A stretch of 64,000 nt of DNA. Origin: Coptis chinensis (taxonomy: Eukaryota > Streptophyta > Magnoliopsida > Ranunculales > Ranunculaceae). The DNA lies in NCBI GenBank assembly GCA_015680905.1, contig CM027382.1, positions 19,007,501-19,071,500 on the forward strand, read 5' to 3'. The position numbers were made by a program, and so were the translations under genes. Below, piece by piece: positions 17,643 to 28,284 of the stretch. The notes under the pieces were generated by a model that saw nothing but the letters and a program-made list of their open reading frames with translations, made no database searches and was not told the DNA's origin. Within the stretch, counting starts at the first letter, position 1; each line of letters begins with the position of its first letter.

Positions 17643-20453
17643 ATGGTGACCATTAATTCGGTTACACTTTTGTTCCTTCCCGCCAGTTTCCAACTACCTA
17701 ACTACCACACTAACCACCACTTTTTTCCAATTCAACTTCACAAATCTGAATTTCAATGTTTTTGCACTAAACAGCTAATTATTTCGAAACCCTCAGTTCA
17801 ATTAGAGAAAAATGAGATTACTTATTCTCCACTCAACACTTTAAATAACAACAAGCTTATGAAATCTTACATGACACGAGATAAATTAGAACACGCTCGA
17901 ACTTTGTTTGATTTACTGCCAGAAAGAGATGAGGGCTCTTGGTCGATTATGATTTCGAGTTATACCCAGACTGGAAATTTCATTGAAGCATTGGATTTAT
18001 TTGAAAAGATGGTGTGGGAAGGAGTGAGGCCAAATGAATTTGTACTGGAGTGTCTCCTTAAGGCGAGTTCGGAACTTGGGGATGTCTGTATTGGTAGGCA
18101 GCTCCATGGGTTGTCGATGCAAAGTGGAATTGGATTAAAGGTAAGAATTAGAGTTTCACTTATGATAATGTATTCAAAATGTGGATTCTTGGATGATGCT
18201 CGGCAGGTTTTTGATGAGATTCCGGTTTGTTTTTCAGATGATGCTTTATTGTGGAATACAATTATAAATGTATATGTCTTTCATGAGTGTTGGGCTGAAG
18301 CCTTTAGTTTGTTTAGTGACATGATTTCTTTCGGAACCATAGCGATAACAGAACGTTTTTATGCTAGTATTGTTGGTGCTTGTTCTAACGCGAGAATAGA
18401 CAAGTATGGGAAGATTGTTCATGGGAGGATTGTCAAAGATGGAATGTTGGATGCAACAATCATTGGAAACTCTCTTGTGACATTCTATGCCAAATGTGGC
18501 AACACACAATCAGCTAATCGTGTTTTTCATAGAATCCCAAGTAAAGATGTGGTTTCATACAATTCTGTGATTGCAGGCAACGAGCAAAATGGTGAATATG
18601 AGACTGCAATGAATTTATTCCACAGAATGCTAAGAATAGCCCTACAGCTGAAACCAAATCGTATTACTTTTCTTAGTGTACTTAGCGCAATTTCTGGAGC
18701 TTCAGCTTTGAAGCATGGGAGAGAGATCCATGCTCATATAATCAGGTCAGGACTTGAAAGTAATACAACTATAGCCAATTCCTTAATAACCATGTATTCC
18801 AAGTGCAGGGAAGTGCACAAAGCAAAACTGGTTTTTGAGAGCGTGTCCTTTAAGGACAAGGTCTCTTGGAATTCTATGCTTTCAGGTTATGACCAGAATG
18901 GGCAATTGGAGAACATTTTTAAGCTCTTCAAGAAAATGTTGTTATCAGGAACTAGACCAGACAATCATAGCTTTACTATTATTCTTAGTGCAACCTCATC
19001 ACTCCAATCTGAGTTGCAATATTTGAGTGATGGTAGGGCAATTCATGGTTATATAGTAAGGTGGGTTTCCCCTGCAGGTCTCAGTATATCAACATGTAAT
19101 GCCATCCTCAACATGTATGCTAAGAACAGTCGCGTATCTGATGCTGAGAAGGTCTTTGAGGCGATAAGTCATAAAGACTCCTACACTTGGAATGTGATGA
19201 TGGATGGTTATTCCCTCAGTGGTCGTTTCGCTGACGCAATCAGGATCTTTCTGGAAATGCACAAGCAAGGTTTACCCTCTGATTTTATGACCTTCTCGAT
19301 TCTTCTTACAGCCTGCAGTAGAATGGGATCCTTTCACCTAGGGAAGCAGTTTCATGCCTTTATTGTTAAACACATTGGTGGTCGTGGCTTTACTCACTCA
19401 ACCTCTCTTTTGTCTATCCACAATGCCCTGATATCGATGTACGCAAAATGTGGAAGTATCAGTGATGCAGATCGAGTATTCTTAAGAATGAGAAGGAAGG
19501 ATGTCTTTTCATGGACAGCCATGATCACTGGGTATGCACATCATGGCATGGCCACTGAATCTCTTGAACACTTCGAAAAGATGGAACAAGATGCCATTAA
19601 GCCCAATGGTGTTACGTTCTTGGGAGTCCTTACCGCGTGTGCTCATGCAGGTTTAGTTCAAAGAGGGATTCGTTACTTCAGTAGCATGAGCCAAGGCTAT
19701 GGTCTAAACCCAAGCATTGAGCACTACGCTTGTGTGATCGATTTGTTTGCTCGTTCAGGTCAGCTAGAACAAGCTGAGAAGTTGGTTGAGACTGGTATTA
19801 CTCTCTTCAAGGAAAATAATGATGCCTGTTTGAGCCTGTGGAAGGTGTTACTTGGTGCATGCCACGCTCATAAGCATCTTGAGTTCGGTGTGCGTGCAGC
19901 AATGAAGATTCTGGAGTCAGAACCTGAAGACGAGACCACCCACATTCTTCTCTGCAATCTGTACGCGGCTTCAGGAATGTGGGAGGATGCAATGAGGGTG
20001 AGAAGGTGGATGAGAGATAAAGGATTGAAGAAACAAGAAACCGGTTGTAGCTGGATAGAGGCTGACAACAGAATGCACGTTTTTGTGGCAGGAGACATAT
20101 CTCATCCTTGGAGGGATGAAATATATGTGAAGCTAGAAGGGGTAAACAGAGGATGCAGAGGAATGGGTTATGTGCCGGTGACAGAATACGTGCTTCATGA
20201 TGTGGATGAATTACAAAAGGAAACAATAATCGGTTGTCATAGCGAGAAGCTGGCCGTGTCTTTTGGACTCTTGCATAGTGGACAGGGAAGCAAGGGTGTA
20301 ATTAGGGTGATGAAGAACCTTCGAGTTTGTGGAGATTGTCATGATTGGATGAAATATATTTCTCGCCTAGAGCGAATAGATATAGTACTGAGGGATTCAC
20401 GTCGTTTTCATTTCTTTAAGGATGGAAGTTGCTCATGCTGTGATTATTGGTAG
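17643..20453 (+). CDS. DYW-class pentatricopeptide repeat protein, predicted organellar RNA-editing factor
   Basis: A single-exon ORF of 936 residues starting at ATG 17643 in a good context (GCCATGG) and ending TAG 20451-20453. Residues 1-45 are poor in acidic residues, like an organelle transit peptide. From about 75 to 740 there are tandem PPR motifs of P, L and S type (for example DDARQVFDEIP, CGNTQSANRVFHRIPSKDVVSYNSVI, NALISMYAKCGSISDADRVF). E and E+ motifs follow (GCSWIEADNRMHVFVAGD), then a DYW domain of about 93 residues. The cytidine deaminase-like signature is present: HSE (in GCHSEKLAV) and CGDCH, plus CSC near the end, which bind zinc in this family. DYW PPR proteins bind one-stranded organelle transcripts and convert specific C to U. 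The C-terminus reads CSCCDYW where CSCGDYW is usual. The target site and organelle cannot be read from sequence. A hAT element begins 9 bp after the stop, so the native 3' UTR is displaced. Confidence 0.95.
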   Translation: MVTINSVTLLFLPASFQLPNYHTNHHFFPIQLHKSEFQCFCTKQLIISKPSVQLEKNEITYSPLNTLNNNKLMKSYMTRDKLEHARTLFDLLPERDEGSWSIMISSYTQTGNFIEALDLFEKMVWEGVRPNEFVLECLLKASSELGDVCIGRQLHGLSMQSGIGLKVRIRVSLMIMYSKCGFLDDARQVFDEIPVCFSDDALLWNTIINVYVFHECWAEAFSLFSDMISFGTIAITERFYASIVGACSNARIDKYGKIVHGRIVKDGMLDATIIGNSLVTFYAKCGNTQSANRVFHRIPSKDVVSYNSVIAGNEQNGEYETAMNLFHRMLRIALQLKPNRITFLSVLSAISGASALKHGREIHAHIIRSGLESNTTIANSLITMYSKCREVHKAKLVFESVSFKDKVSWNSMLSGYDQNGQLENIFKLFKKMLLSGTRPDNHSFTIILSATSSLQSELQYLSDGRAIHGYIVRWVSPAGLSISTCNAILNMYAKNSRVSDAEKVFEAISHKDSYTWNVMMDGYSLSGRFADAIRIFLEMHKQGLPSDFMTFSILLTACSRMGSFHLGKQFHAFIVKHIGGRGFTHSTSLLSIHNALISMYAKCGSISDADRVFLRMRRKDVFSWTAMITGYAHHGMATESLEHFEKMEQDAIKPNGVTFLGVLTACAHAGLVQRGIRYFSSMSQGYGLNPSIEHYACVIDLFARSGQLEQAEKLVETGITLFKENNDACLSLWKVLLGACHAHKHLEFGVRAAMKILESEPEDETTHILLCNLYAASGMWEDAMRVRRWMRDKGLKKQETGCSWIEADNRMHVFVAGDISHPWRDEIYVKLEGVNRGCRGMGYVPVTEYVLHDVDELQKETIIGCHSEKLAVSFGLLHSGQGSKGVIRVMKNLRVCGDCHDWMKYISRLERIDIVLRDSRRFHFFKDGSCSCCDYW

Positions 20454-20884
20454 GGTAGTGATTAGGGGTGTCTCTTTTTGCCGAATTTTCGATTTTTCCG
20501 AAATCCGACCCGAAATTGGTCTGGCTCTGGGTGTAGTTTTCATGGGCCGATTTTTCGATTTTCCGATTTCCGAAAATTCCGAAAAAAAATTGGATCGGAT
20601 TTGGATATAATTCTAAAATCCGATCCGATCCGAAAATTCCGAAATTTTCGATATTATTGCCAATTTATTCATAAAATATATACTTCTCTCACTATCTACT
20701 TGATTAGATCTCGACCGTTCATTCATTTTATAGTTTTTTACTTCTAAAAACAAAACAAAAATATAACCTAGCTGCTACTTCCCCACTTGAATTAGACCAC
20801 TCTACTGTCATTACACCGTCTGCCATAACAACAATGATATGAAAAAAAATGTTATTGAGTCATACAACACTACTACAGAATGAC

Positions 20885-21150
20885 ATTTATACCACTGTTT
20901 TTAAGTGTGGTATAAATATATTTTTTTGTTATACAACCGTGACAATAGGTGGTGTGGTATATAATAATAGCAAAACTGTGGTATATATGTTTAACGGATA
21001 CCACGGTTTTTTAAAGAACCGTGGTTTGTAATGCCCATTATATACCACGGTTGTCAACATAACCGTGGCATATAAGCTATTGAAACCGTGGTTTATATTA
21101 GTGTATGTGTTATAATACCGTGGTATATAGTTATATAGTAAAAACACTAC
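20885..21150. repeat. Left subterminal repeats of CACTA1
   Basis: About ten copies of an 8-12 bp motif of type CCGTGGTATA or its complement TATACCACGG (for example 20965-20985, 20999-21030, 21041-21070). In CACTA elements such arrays bind the element's own TnpA-type protein. Confidence 0.75.
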
Positions 21151-21165
21151 GGTTTATGCCAAACC

Positions 21166-21168
<3 letters not shown>

Positions 21169-21247
<79 letters not shown>
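21169..21247. repeat. (TA)n microsatellite, about 39 units
   Basis: An uninterrupted TA run just inside the left subterminal repeats of CACTA1. Length is likely to vary between individuals. Confidence 0.95.
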
Positions 21248-21252
<5 letters not shown>

Positions 21253-21499
21253 TAATAATGCTAGTAATGTTTTCCACTTAAAACCTAACCTCGCATAACA
21301 AAATTTACATAGCTTTGCCTATATACAACATTTCTATCTTCCCAACAAATTCCAAAATGTACAATAAACTATCAAACATTGCAAAAAAAAAATAATAATA
21401 ATAATAAAAAACTTCCATTAATTTTTTTGAGTGCACTAAGAAAACAAACTTCAAATTCCTTTTCATAAATTAAAAAGGTAAGACTCATAAATTAAACTG

Positions 21500-21960
21500 G
21501 AGGGATCCGAACATAGCTAAAACTCATCCTCATTCGCCAAAATTTGAAACACCCCATTTTCTGGATGAATGAATAATATCGAAGTCGAACACCGTCAAGT
21601 TCATCTTGCGTGTATGTCTCCTTCAATTCTAAATTTGTTATCCGGATGAGTCAAAGCACAACATGTGGAGTTACTATATAAGAATAAGGCGAGAAGTCGT
21701 TGAGCCAAATAAAGTGTTTGTCAAAACTTTCGAATACCTTATTTTCAAATGATCCGGTTGAACAAGCTTCTACTATTTCCCTTATAAACTTCATTGTATA
21801 ATACCCACACTGTGCCACCTAGTTGATATGGACCCTAACATATAGACTCACAACATATGTAAACATATACTTTTCAAAGAAAAAAGACAATAATGTGTAG
21901 GATTTGTTTACCTTAATCTTGTCCCACTTCAAATGAACTCGTTTCCCATCAACCCTTTGC
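21500..21960 (-). pseudogene. Ulp1-like cysteine protease C-terminal remnant in CACTA1
   Basis: On the minus strand, 21811-21670 reads QCGYYTMKFIREIVEACSTG and continues FDKHFIWLNDFSPYSYIVTP before a stop. The first part matches the catalytic-cysteine segment (Q-x-C-G-x-x-x-M) of the C48/Ulp1 family as found in plant transposon-borne copies. It is preceded by an AG acceptor and, about 95 bp upstream, by an open block KRVDGKRVHLKWDKIK ending at a GTAAAC donor (near 21912), so it looks like the last exons of a spliced gene. Ulp1 enzymes remove SUMO from proteins; in transposons their role is unclear. The His and Asp parts of the triad were not seen, so it is a fragment. Confidence 0.65.
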
Positions 21961-22399
21961 AATGTGAGGACCGCACTTCACAATAAGCGATTTTGAGAAG
22001 TATGTCTATTTCAAGTGCTCAATAGAAGGCATACATGAGAAACACAACTCCTTTATAAGTGCTAAGCATCTAAAAACTGATTGGATGGAAGTGTTAATAT
22101 CTACAAAGAGGCATTTTATATATAAACTCATAACAGGAGCAAACCATAATAAGTGTTGATCTGCAAAAAACTTACATGTCTCTCTGTCTAATCTCTCCGA
22201 GTTTGACGGTCACGCTCATTCTTTTCTACCAATGCTTTTGCTTGAGGACGGGGACTCCATAAAAACTTGACAACAATTTTCATAAAAAGAGAAATAATAT
22301 TGATGAATAATTTAGTATGAAACTAGTCAATGCACTTGAATAGGTTTTCTACATTTATAAGATGACAAGTAAAGATAATCATAAACACAAACAAATAGA

Positions 22400-22770
22400 G
22401 AAAAGCTAATCTCCACGGCATCACGGGCTCGCGGTATGCGTTGGTGGCGATCGATCCGCTCTTCGTCTTTCTTGAGTTTCCCCTCAACGCGTCCTGGAAT
22501 TCTCCGGATGACGAAGCACCTTTAACAAAGTAGAATTTAAGCAATTAGCATACTTTTCCGGGCTCTCTTGATTACTATTGCCGGAAGGCTTCTTACTGCG
22601 CACAAGAGAAAGTGTAAAATCAACAAGATTACCTCCAAAGATTGAAGTGAGATCATCAACAATATTTGTAGTTGAGGATGCCTTCCCGCGATGGTCGATT
22701 TCGAGGTTCCGTAAGATGTCCGACGGGTCGTTTTTGGTGTTTTTTTTTTTTCAATTGGGACTCAAAAGTA
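22400..22770 (-). pseudogene. Coding-like blocks in CACTA1, function unknown
   Basis: The minus strand carries SSSGEFQDALRGNSRKTK (about 22510-22450) and, upstream, DPSDILRNLEIDHRGKAS followed by TTNIVDDLTSIFG and a GGTAATC donor-like end (about 22730-22635). A further open piece near 22255-22185 is rich in charged residues. They may be internal exons of the same element-borne gene as the Ulp1-like end. The family was not recognised. Confidence 0.35.
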
Positions 22771-22919
22771 GACTCGATGCAGAAAACAAAGGCGAAAATA
22801 ATAGTCCGCTAATATTTGAAAAAAAAAAAAAACAATATCTTGCTTCTAATCTTATTCCCCTGCGCATCGAAGTTGGTGGTTCGTTAGGGGCCTTGGTGCA
22901 CCGCTAGCTCCGTAGAAGA

Positions 22920-23330
22920 AAGACTCAAGATCATTCTCATTCTTTTGTTGACTCTCTCTTGCAAGCAGCCCTCTCCTCACGAGCCTCTCAGAGCCCTCTC
23001 TCACAGGCCTCTGCGGTTGCCCTCTCGCCGCCAGAAGCTTGCTCGCTCTTTGCCGTCGTCTGGCTGCAACTCTTGCAATGTGACTCTCTCTTTGCTTCCG
23101 CAGCTACCTTCTCTCGCTCTTTCCTTAGCATCGGCTGCTGCCCTTCACGTGCCTCGAGCTTGTATTCTCTCGCGACAAAGAAGACGTTCGGCATGCTCAC
23201 GTGCCTCAAAGATTGACCTTATCAACAAAGACCTTTTACACCCCTTAGGCGGCAGCATCGGTTTGCTTCTCTCACGTGCCTCCCTAATTAGAGACGGGGT
23301 ATATAGTCCCAAGAGTGTGTCCTAATTCTT
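22920..23330. other. GC-richer insert within CACTA1
   Basis: A Ser/Leu/Arg/Ala-rich, C+T-rich block clearly higher in GC than its surroundings. Several frames are open over 70-126 codons, which follows from its composition. It may be a captured 5' UTR or exon of a host gene, but no protein family is recognisable. Confidence 0.35.
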
Positions 23331-23879
23331 AAATTCTGGTGTAGTGCGCGCAACTTAGGATCCACTCAAAGTTAATTTTGAAAGATTCGGTGAAGACACT
23401 TACGGTGCTTTAAACTTAATAGATTGCCAAGTTGCCCACCAAGGTATCCACCAATGTCAAGTCCACTAAAGGTATTTGCTCTCTCACCTAATCCCCACAA
23501 TCACCATAACTCAAATCTCTTTCATATTGGCCTAAAACATAAACGTATTCATAACTAGTTGCAAAATAACAACCATTATTATTATTCCCACTACTATAAA
23601 TCCCATTTTCCATAGTTGAAAATGTAGTATCTCTTCTATCCTCAAACCCACTCCCGAAATTTGTGACTTAATTGTTTTAAATATCTGCGCAGACCGAGGT
23701 TGTGAATTTGAAGGTCTTTGCTTGACCATGTTGAGTGGAAAGAACTTCAAGACACAACTCCTCGGGAAGAGCATCCAGAATGCGGGATTGATTGAACCGA
23801 GTCAACTTCACTATTTATTTGTTGCTCTTCGGTTGGACCATCGTGAAGCGCTTCAGCCCAACACTTTCTCGAAACCTCA

Positions 23880-25690
23880 CTAACACTTTGAAGGGATGCA
23901 TCTCGCGCTACTTGCGGGCATGGTGTTACCTAGTGATGCATTTGATCTCCTCATTCGAAGCCGGGTAGATCACCCAAAGGCAACACCTTCTTTGGCCGAC
24001 CCGAGCTTCCAAATACTCGACATTCGCAAACCCCTACAAGTAAATGTCGATTGGAGTGAACAATAGTAAACATGACAAACGGACCTATTATAACATACTC
24101 CTAATATCTTTGAAGATTCTATATTGTCATTCAGCCGTCTTATATACTAAACAGATAAAACACTATACATGTTAACATTTGAAAGAATTTCCAAAAACAA
24201 AAAAGATAGAAACAAACCTATGCAATCCTTCTTCAAGATGTGCATCCAATGATCTAAATCACCGAGGCTGCTTCTAATACCAATATATAAACAACCTATA
24301 ATCAACATAAACTATTACGATGAAAAATTCCAAAGAACACAATTTACACTAACTCATTCAATTGCGGCTCTAATGAAAACAATACTTTCAAAGGTTATAC
24401 TTTTAACATGGTCTCTCTCCCAGAGAGAGCAAGATTCCCTACCTTTGCTTCTGATAGTGCTTCTCTTGCTACTGCTGTCCACATCCCTCTTTAGAAAGTA
24501 GAGAGTCCAAGGTACAAACAGCTCCTTAGGCATCCTAACTCCATCCTGTTTGCCGGCGGAAGCAGTATTTGTTGGTGTAGAAGCCTGGGAAAAAAGTGAC
24601 CAGGAAACATCTGTTAACCAAAGCGAGTTTTAGGAAAGTACGTACTCATTGACCTTTTGGTCGTTAATCAATACAAATAAGAAGGAATCAAATGGGAGAA
24701 TAAAACAGAAGAAAAAAAAATCCAATGGCTCGTAAGAGCGACAATAAGAAGGAATGCTTCAGTGCAAGTTCAAAGAGACAAATGGAAGCCTTTGCGCGTA
24801 TAATATTGAAGTTCATCTCAAGATGAGACCTTCAGAAGATGCCTTAAAGTTCAAAAAGACAAGATCTATGGTTTTAAAATTATGAAAGTTCGGCAATCAA
24901 GAAAAAAGGTTATATAGTTCATGTTGGCTGTAGTACAAACGATTTAAACTTCCGAAACATACTAGTTAACCATTTCCGAAAGTAGACAGGCTAATCTCAA
25001 ACTTACCAATCACTTTCAAGAATTTCATTCCTCAACCTTCTTAGGGAAACAACAATTAATCTAGGAATTATATCATCTGCATGAGAAGAAAAGCATGGAA
25101 TGAACTAGAGTTGAACTACAAATTTCAGTATATTCTGGAAGGAAAGGTCTAATGACTCCTCAAGTAACTAGAGTAGCCAAAAAGACCGATTCACTTGCAA
25201 TACTTATGTGGACACATAACCTGGAGCGACCTTCAAACAAGTTCTTTATATCAGTCTGTTGGAAGAGAGAAAAAGCTATGTAGCAGTCACAACCTAGGAA
25301 ATCAAACATAAACAATTTGTAAGAAAAACTGAATCTTAGATCAACTGGAACTATTTAATTAATACCAAAATTCTTTTGATTTTTTATTAACCAATCGAAC
25401 CCAAACCAACGAAATATCCCAATTGAGAAGCGTAAATTTAGTCCAATCTTACAGTTCCAACACAAAGCTTAATTTTCCCAAATTTATCAACAAGAGAACC
25501 AAATAAACCTAACTTGAACAGTTCGATCTGGGTTAAAAAAACACTTATAAATTTGCTAGATGGGGTTTGGGTAGAAAAAAAAAAAAAGGAGATCGGGAGA
25601 GTGAGAGAGTGAGAGAGAAAGCATACCCGGTTTATTTCCTTCTTCCTCAATGAGGGTTTGAATGAGGAGACACGAATGGAAAATGGAAAA
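23880..25690 (-). pseudogene. Possible captured, spliced host-gene fragment in CACTA1
   Basis: The minus strand shows exon-like pieces with good splice signals. A leader ending AAATAAACCGG then GTATGC (donor near 25626); an exon of about 142 nt at 24584-24443 between TTTTTTCCCAG and GTAGGG, open throughout (contains MPKELFVPWTLYFLKRDVD); a piece near 24270-24219 ending TGCATAG then GTTTGT; and a block from about 24031 after CTTGTAG (FANVEYLEARVGQRRCCLW). Phase between the pieces does not stay open. It could be the element's own gene or a captured host gene. Confidence 0.35.
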
Positions 25691-26139
25691 TAAAGACCAA
25701 AAGCACAATTTTTTCTATTTAATTTAATTTAGTCCGTTAGTTCGAATATACCCTTTTGGCTATTATTTTAGTTGTTTCCTAACGCATTACCCATCGTTAC
25801 AAAATATTAAAATACTGCTTTGATAATAATTGGAAAAATAAATTGAAATATACTAACGGAAACCAAAAAAGCTCACAGTTATATCCGTTAGAAAGGTAGT
25901 AACGGATATATTTGTTACAAATGAAAATTTTGCCCTGTTACAAAATGGCCCTTATGGTGTAGTGATGGTGTAGTGACGGTGGGTTTCTCACTGTTGCGGG
26001 AATCCTAAGAGTCGTAGAACTGTAGAAGTTGTGGGGAGAGACCGAGAGAATAGCGGGAATCCAATTTGAATGAGTTTCAGATCTTTGTGTATTTTTTTTT
26101 TCACAGATTTGACTATTTGGCATAAAGTCATAAACCACG

Positions 26140-26385
26140 AGAAAGTGGAAAATTTATATACCACTGTTTATGTTTAAGGTAGTGGGGATGTGGAGTACTC
26201 TCATGCTGGAAAAAAACTAACCATGGTATATGGCCCAACTTATCCCACGGTTTTCATCTAACTGTGACATATACTAGTAAACCAATAACCAAAGAAATTT
26301 CCGCCGTGGTATATAAGTATTTCCCACGGTTTTTTAAAGAACCGTGGTATAACGTTCTTATTGACCGTGGTATATGTGTCATTCT
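26140..26385. repeat. Right subterminal repeats of CACTA1
   Basis: Copies of the same CCGTGGTATA-type motif as on the left side, in both orientations (for example 26301-26315, 26338-26350, 26364-26375). Confidence 0.7.
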
Positions 26386-26944
26386 GTAGTAGTGCAATGA
26401 CTTCCAGACCAATCCAAAAGCCAAATTCCAATAGATAGAATATTATGTAAAGCTACTTAGAGTCCACGACCATAATCCATTATTTATGCAAACACTTCAC
26501 GCTTCAATTTCCACACACGAAAAAAGATTGAAACATTACAAATACCCAGACCTCAACAGAATACAATGTTTGCTATTGGTGGCTGCAGGTTATTTTTCTC
26601 GTTTTTTCTTGGATCACTTGTTTGAATGAAAATGGGTTTTCTCAGTAAACAAGTGCGTATTGTTGTTGGTACATTGGTGTTGTGGACATGGTTTTCTCTC
26701 CCTACAATGAACATTGGCGTATGATATTCCAAAAATAATTAAAAGTAAAGAGATCTTTGAAAATTTACCAAGTATTCCGAAATTTTCGAGTTATTCCGAA
26801 ATTTTCGAAAGTTTCGAAATTGGAAATATATTTTGAATCCGAAAAAAAATTAGATCGGATTTGGCTAGCATATTAGGTTCCGAAAAAAATTTGGAAAAAT
26901 TCCGAAAGAGGTTAATCCGATCCGAAGTCACCCCTAGTAGTGAT

Positions 26945-27416
26945 TGAACATATCGGAATACCAAAAAAACCAGAATATTGGAATAAGTTCAGATGGCTTG
27001 TTGTATAATGTATGTAGTAACCCTTTAAACCGTGAACAAACTATTTTTTTTATTATTGGCAAACCTGTTTTAAATGAGATTATTTGATGCTGGCGGGTTC
27101 GACCCCAGATTTTTTTGCTAATTCACCTAAAAGTTTTACCTACTTTGCTAATTAACCATTTATTTAAGTTAAAGATTGAACATTTCAGCATGTGTTTCCA
27201 CTGTTTTCTTATGTACATATGCCAGATTTCTTGCCATTTAGCACAATGCTGGTTGATCTTATTGAAGATTTGGGAGTCCAAATTCCAGCGGGGGCAACCG
27301 TCTGTCTTTTTTTCTACGCAGTTGATTGTGAGGCTGCTTCGAAACTTTCTATCAGAACACCACTAAGTTGCTAAGGTCCAAGTGTCATTCATTGTTTGGC
27401 AGGAAGCCAAGGTTAT
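26945..27416 (+). other. Host sequence between hAT element 2 and Tat2, with a possible exon
   Basis: This was the sequence directly downstream of the PPR stop before the hAT insertion. A segment at about 27189-27374 is open for 61 codons after an acceptor-like ATTTCAG: it includes VFPLFSYVHMPDFLPFSTML and LVDLIEDLGVQIPAGATVCL and ends RTPLSC-stop. Composition looks protein-coding, but no family or upstream exons are recognisable. It could be a truncated gene or an alternative 3' exon. The sequence then runs into the Tat2 target duplication. Confidence 0.3.
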
Positions 27417-27698
27417 TGTATACTCAAAAAATTACAATCTCTCTCTTTTTCTCGACCTTCTTCTCCTCCTTCTCTCCTCTTTTTATACTCTCCCTTTTTC
27501 CTTAACTCCCTCTCTCATCCGGTTCGTTCATTTCCACTCCATCCCTCGCCTTCTAGCTCTCCACCTGTCCCACTTCCTATATGGCGGTTCGGCGGATTCA
27601 TTCTTCGGACTTGATCCGGCGCCGCAGGTTTTCTTCACAATACTGCGTATGACCCTTTTGTACCTCTGACTCCACATGTCATCAATAGGTCCTATACA
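27417..27698 (-). repeat. 3' LTR of Tat2
   Basis: 282 bp, beginning TGTATAC and ending CCTATACA as read on the plus strand. It aligns with 43099-43373 except for small indels and a few substitutions. Confidence 0.92.
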
Positions 27699-27712
27699 GA
27701 TGCCCCTCTTGG
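27699..27712 (-). promoter_or_regulatory. Polypurine tract of Tat2
   Basis: On the minus strand, CAAGAGGGGCATC directly precedes the 3' LTR. It resembles the Tat1 tract. Confidence 0.65.
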
Positions 27713-28284
27713 TCTTGTTGACATTCCGCGGTATCATTTATAGTCCGCGGACTGTATACGGTTCCGAGAATCATCCCAAACCTCCTCCTCCAAATATTCC
27801 ATCTCTGGCATGCACCCCCCTTGCATGTGCGCCCTCATCCACGTGGCCCAAGAGCACGTGTATGAAAGCTGTCTTTTCGGCGCACGCGCATCGAACCTGC
27901 CTTTTCGATTTTCGAGGACTCACGTATCTTTTTTACTCTGGTCCTTTTTTCTGCTGATATTACGTTTTTACCCATGTCGCTTAGTATCCCGCTCAAACAT
28001 CTCTCTTCCTTCAAAACCCCTCTTTTGCATCTAAACTCTCTCACTTCTCTCACTTTTCTCACTCTGCTCCTCCTTCTTACTGTTTCTTCGTTTCCGGTGG
28101 ATTTTTAGCCGTTCAAGGTTCGAGTTTTCTTCACCGTTCTTCATTTTCGTTGCTCTTTGCTGCTTGTATTTCAGGTTTGTCTTCATCCTCCTTGCTCCTG
28201 TCCTTTGTTCCTGATTACGCTTATTCGTGTAACTGTTCCTCCATTTCCCTTCGTTGGAGCTCTCCAACTTATCGGATTCTATTA

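Larger units (their letters stand above)
20868..26394. mobile_element. CACTA1: CACTA (En/Spm) element, 5.5 kb
   Basis: The ends are an exact 18-bp inverted repeat CACTACTACAGAATGACA / its complement, with 3-bp duplication CAA (20865-20867 and 26395-26397). Both are diagnostic of CACTA elements. Subterminal arrays of the motif ACCGTGGTATA in both orientations fill 20885-21150 and 26140-26385. No TNP2-type transposase was recognised; coding traces on the minus strand include an Ulp1-like protease end. The element sits inside hAT element 2. Confidence 0.93.
20463..26936. mobile_element. hAT element 2, interrupted by CACTA1
   Basis: Perfect 8-bp duplication GTAGTGAT at 20455-20462 and 26937-26944. 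The ends are TAGGGGTGTC on the left and TAGGGGTGAC on the reversed right, a common plant hAT terminus. Subterminal regions contain many CCGAAATTTTCG and GATCGGATTTGG-type palindromic pieces (20480-20650 and 26765-26930). The nested CACTA takes 20868-26394; without it the hAT would be about 0.94 kb, a size like hAT elements 1 and 3. No transposase is encoded, so it is non-autonomous. Confidence 0.88.

Noticed and set aside
19807-20226. 139-codon minus-strand ORF inside the PPR gene
   Set aside because: It is an antisense shadow of a conserved coding region with no family signature.
22945-23325. 126-codon ORF inside CACTA1
   Set aside because: All three frames are open because the block is C+T rich. 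The translation is Ser/Leu/Arg-rich without any domain.
27088-27112. GGGTTCGACCCC, like a tRNA T-arm
   Set aside because: No acceptor, D or anticodon arm can be formed around it.
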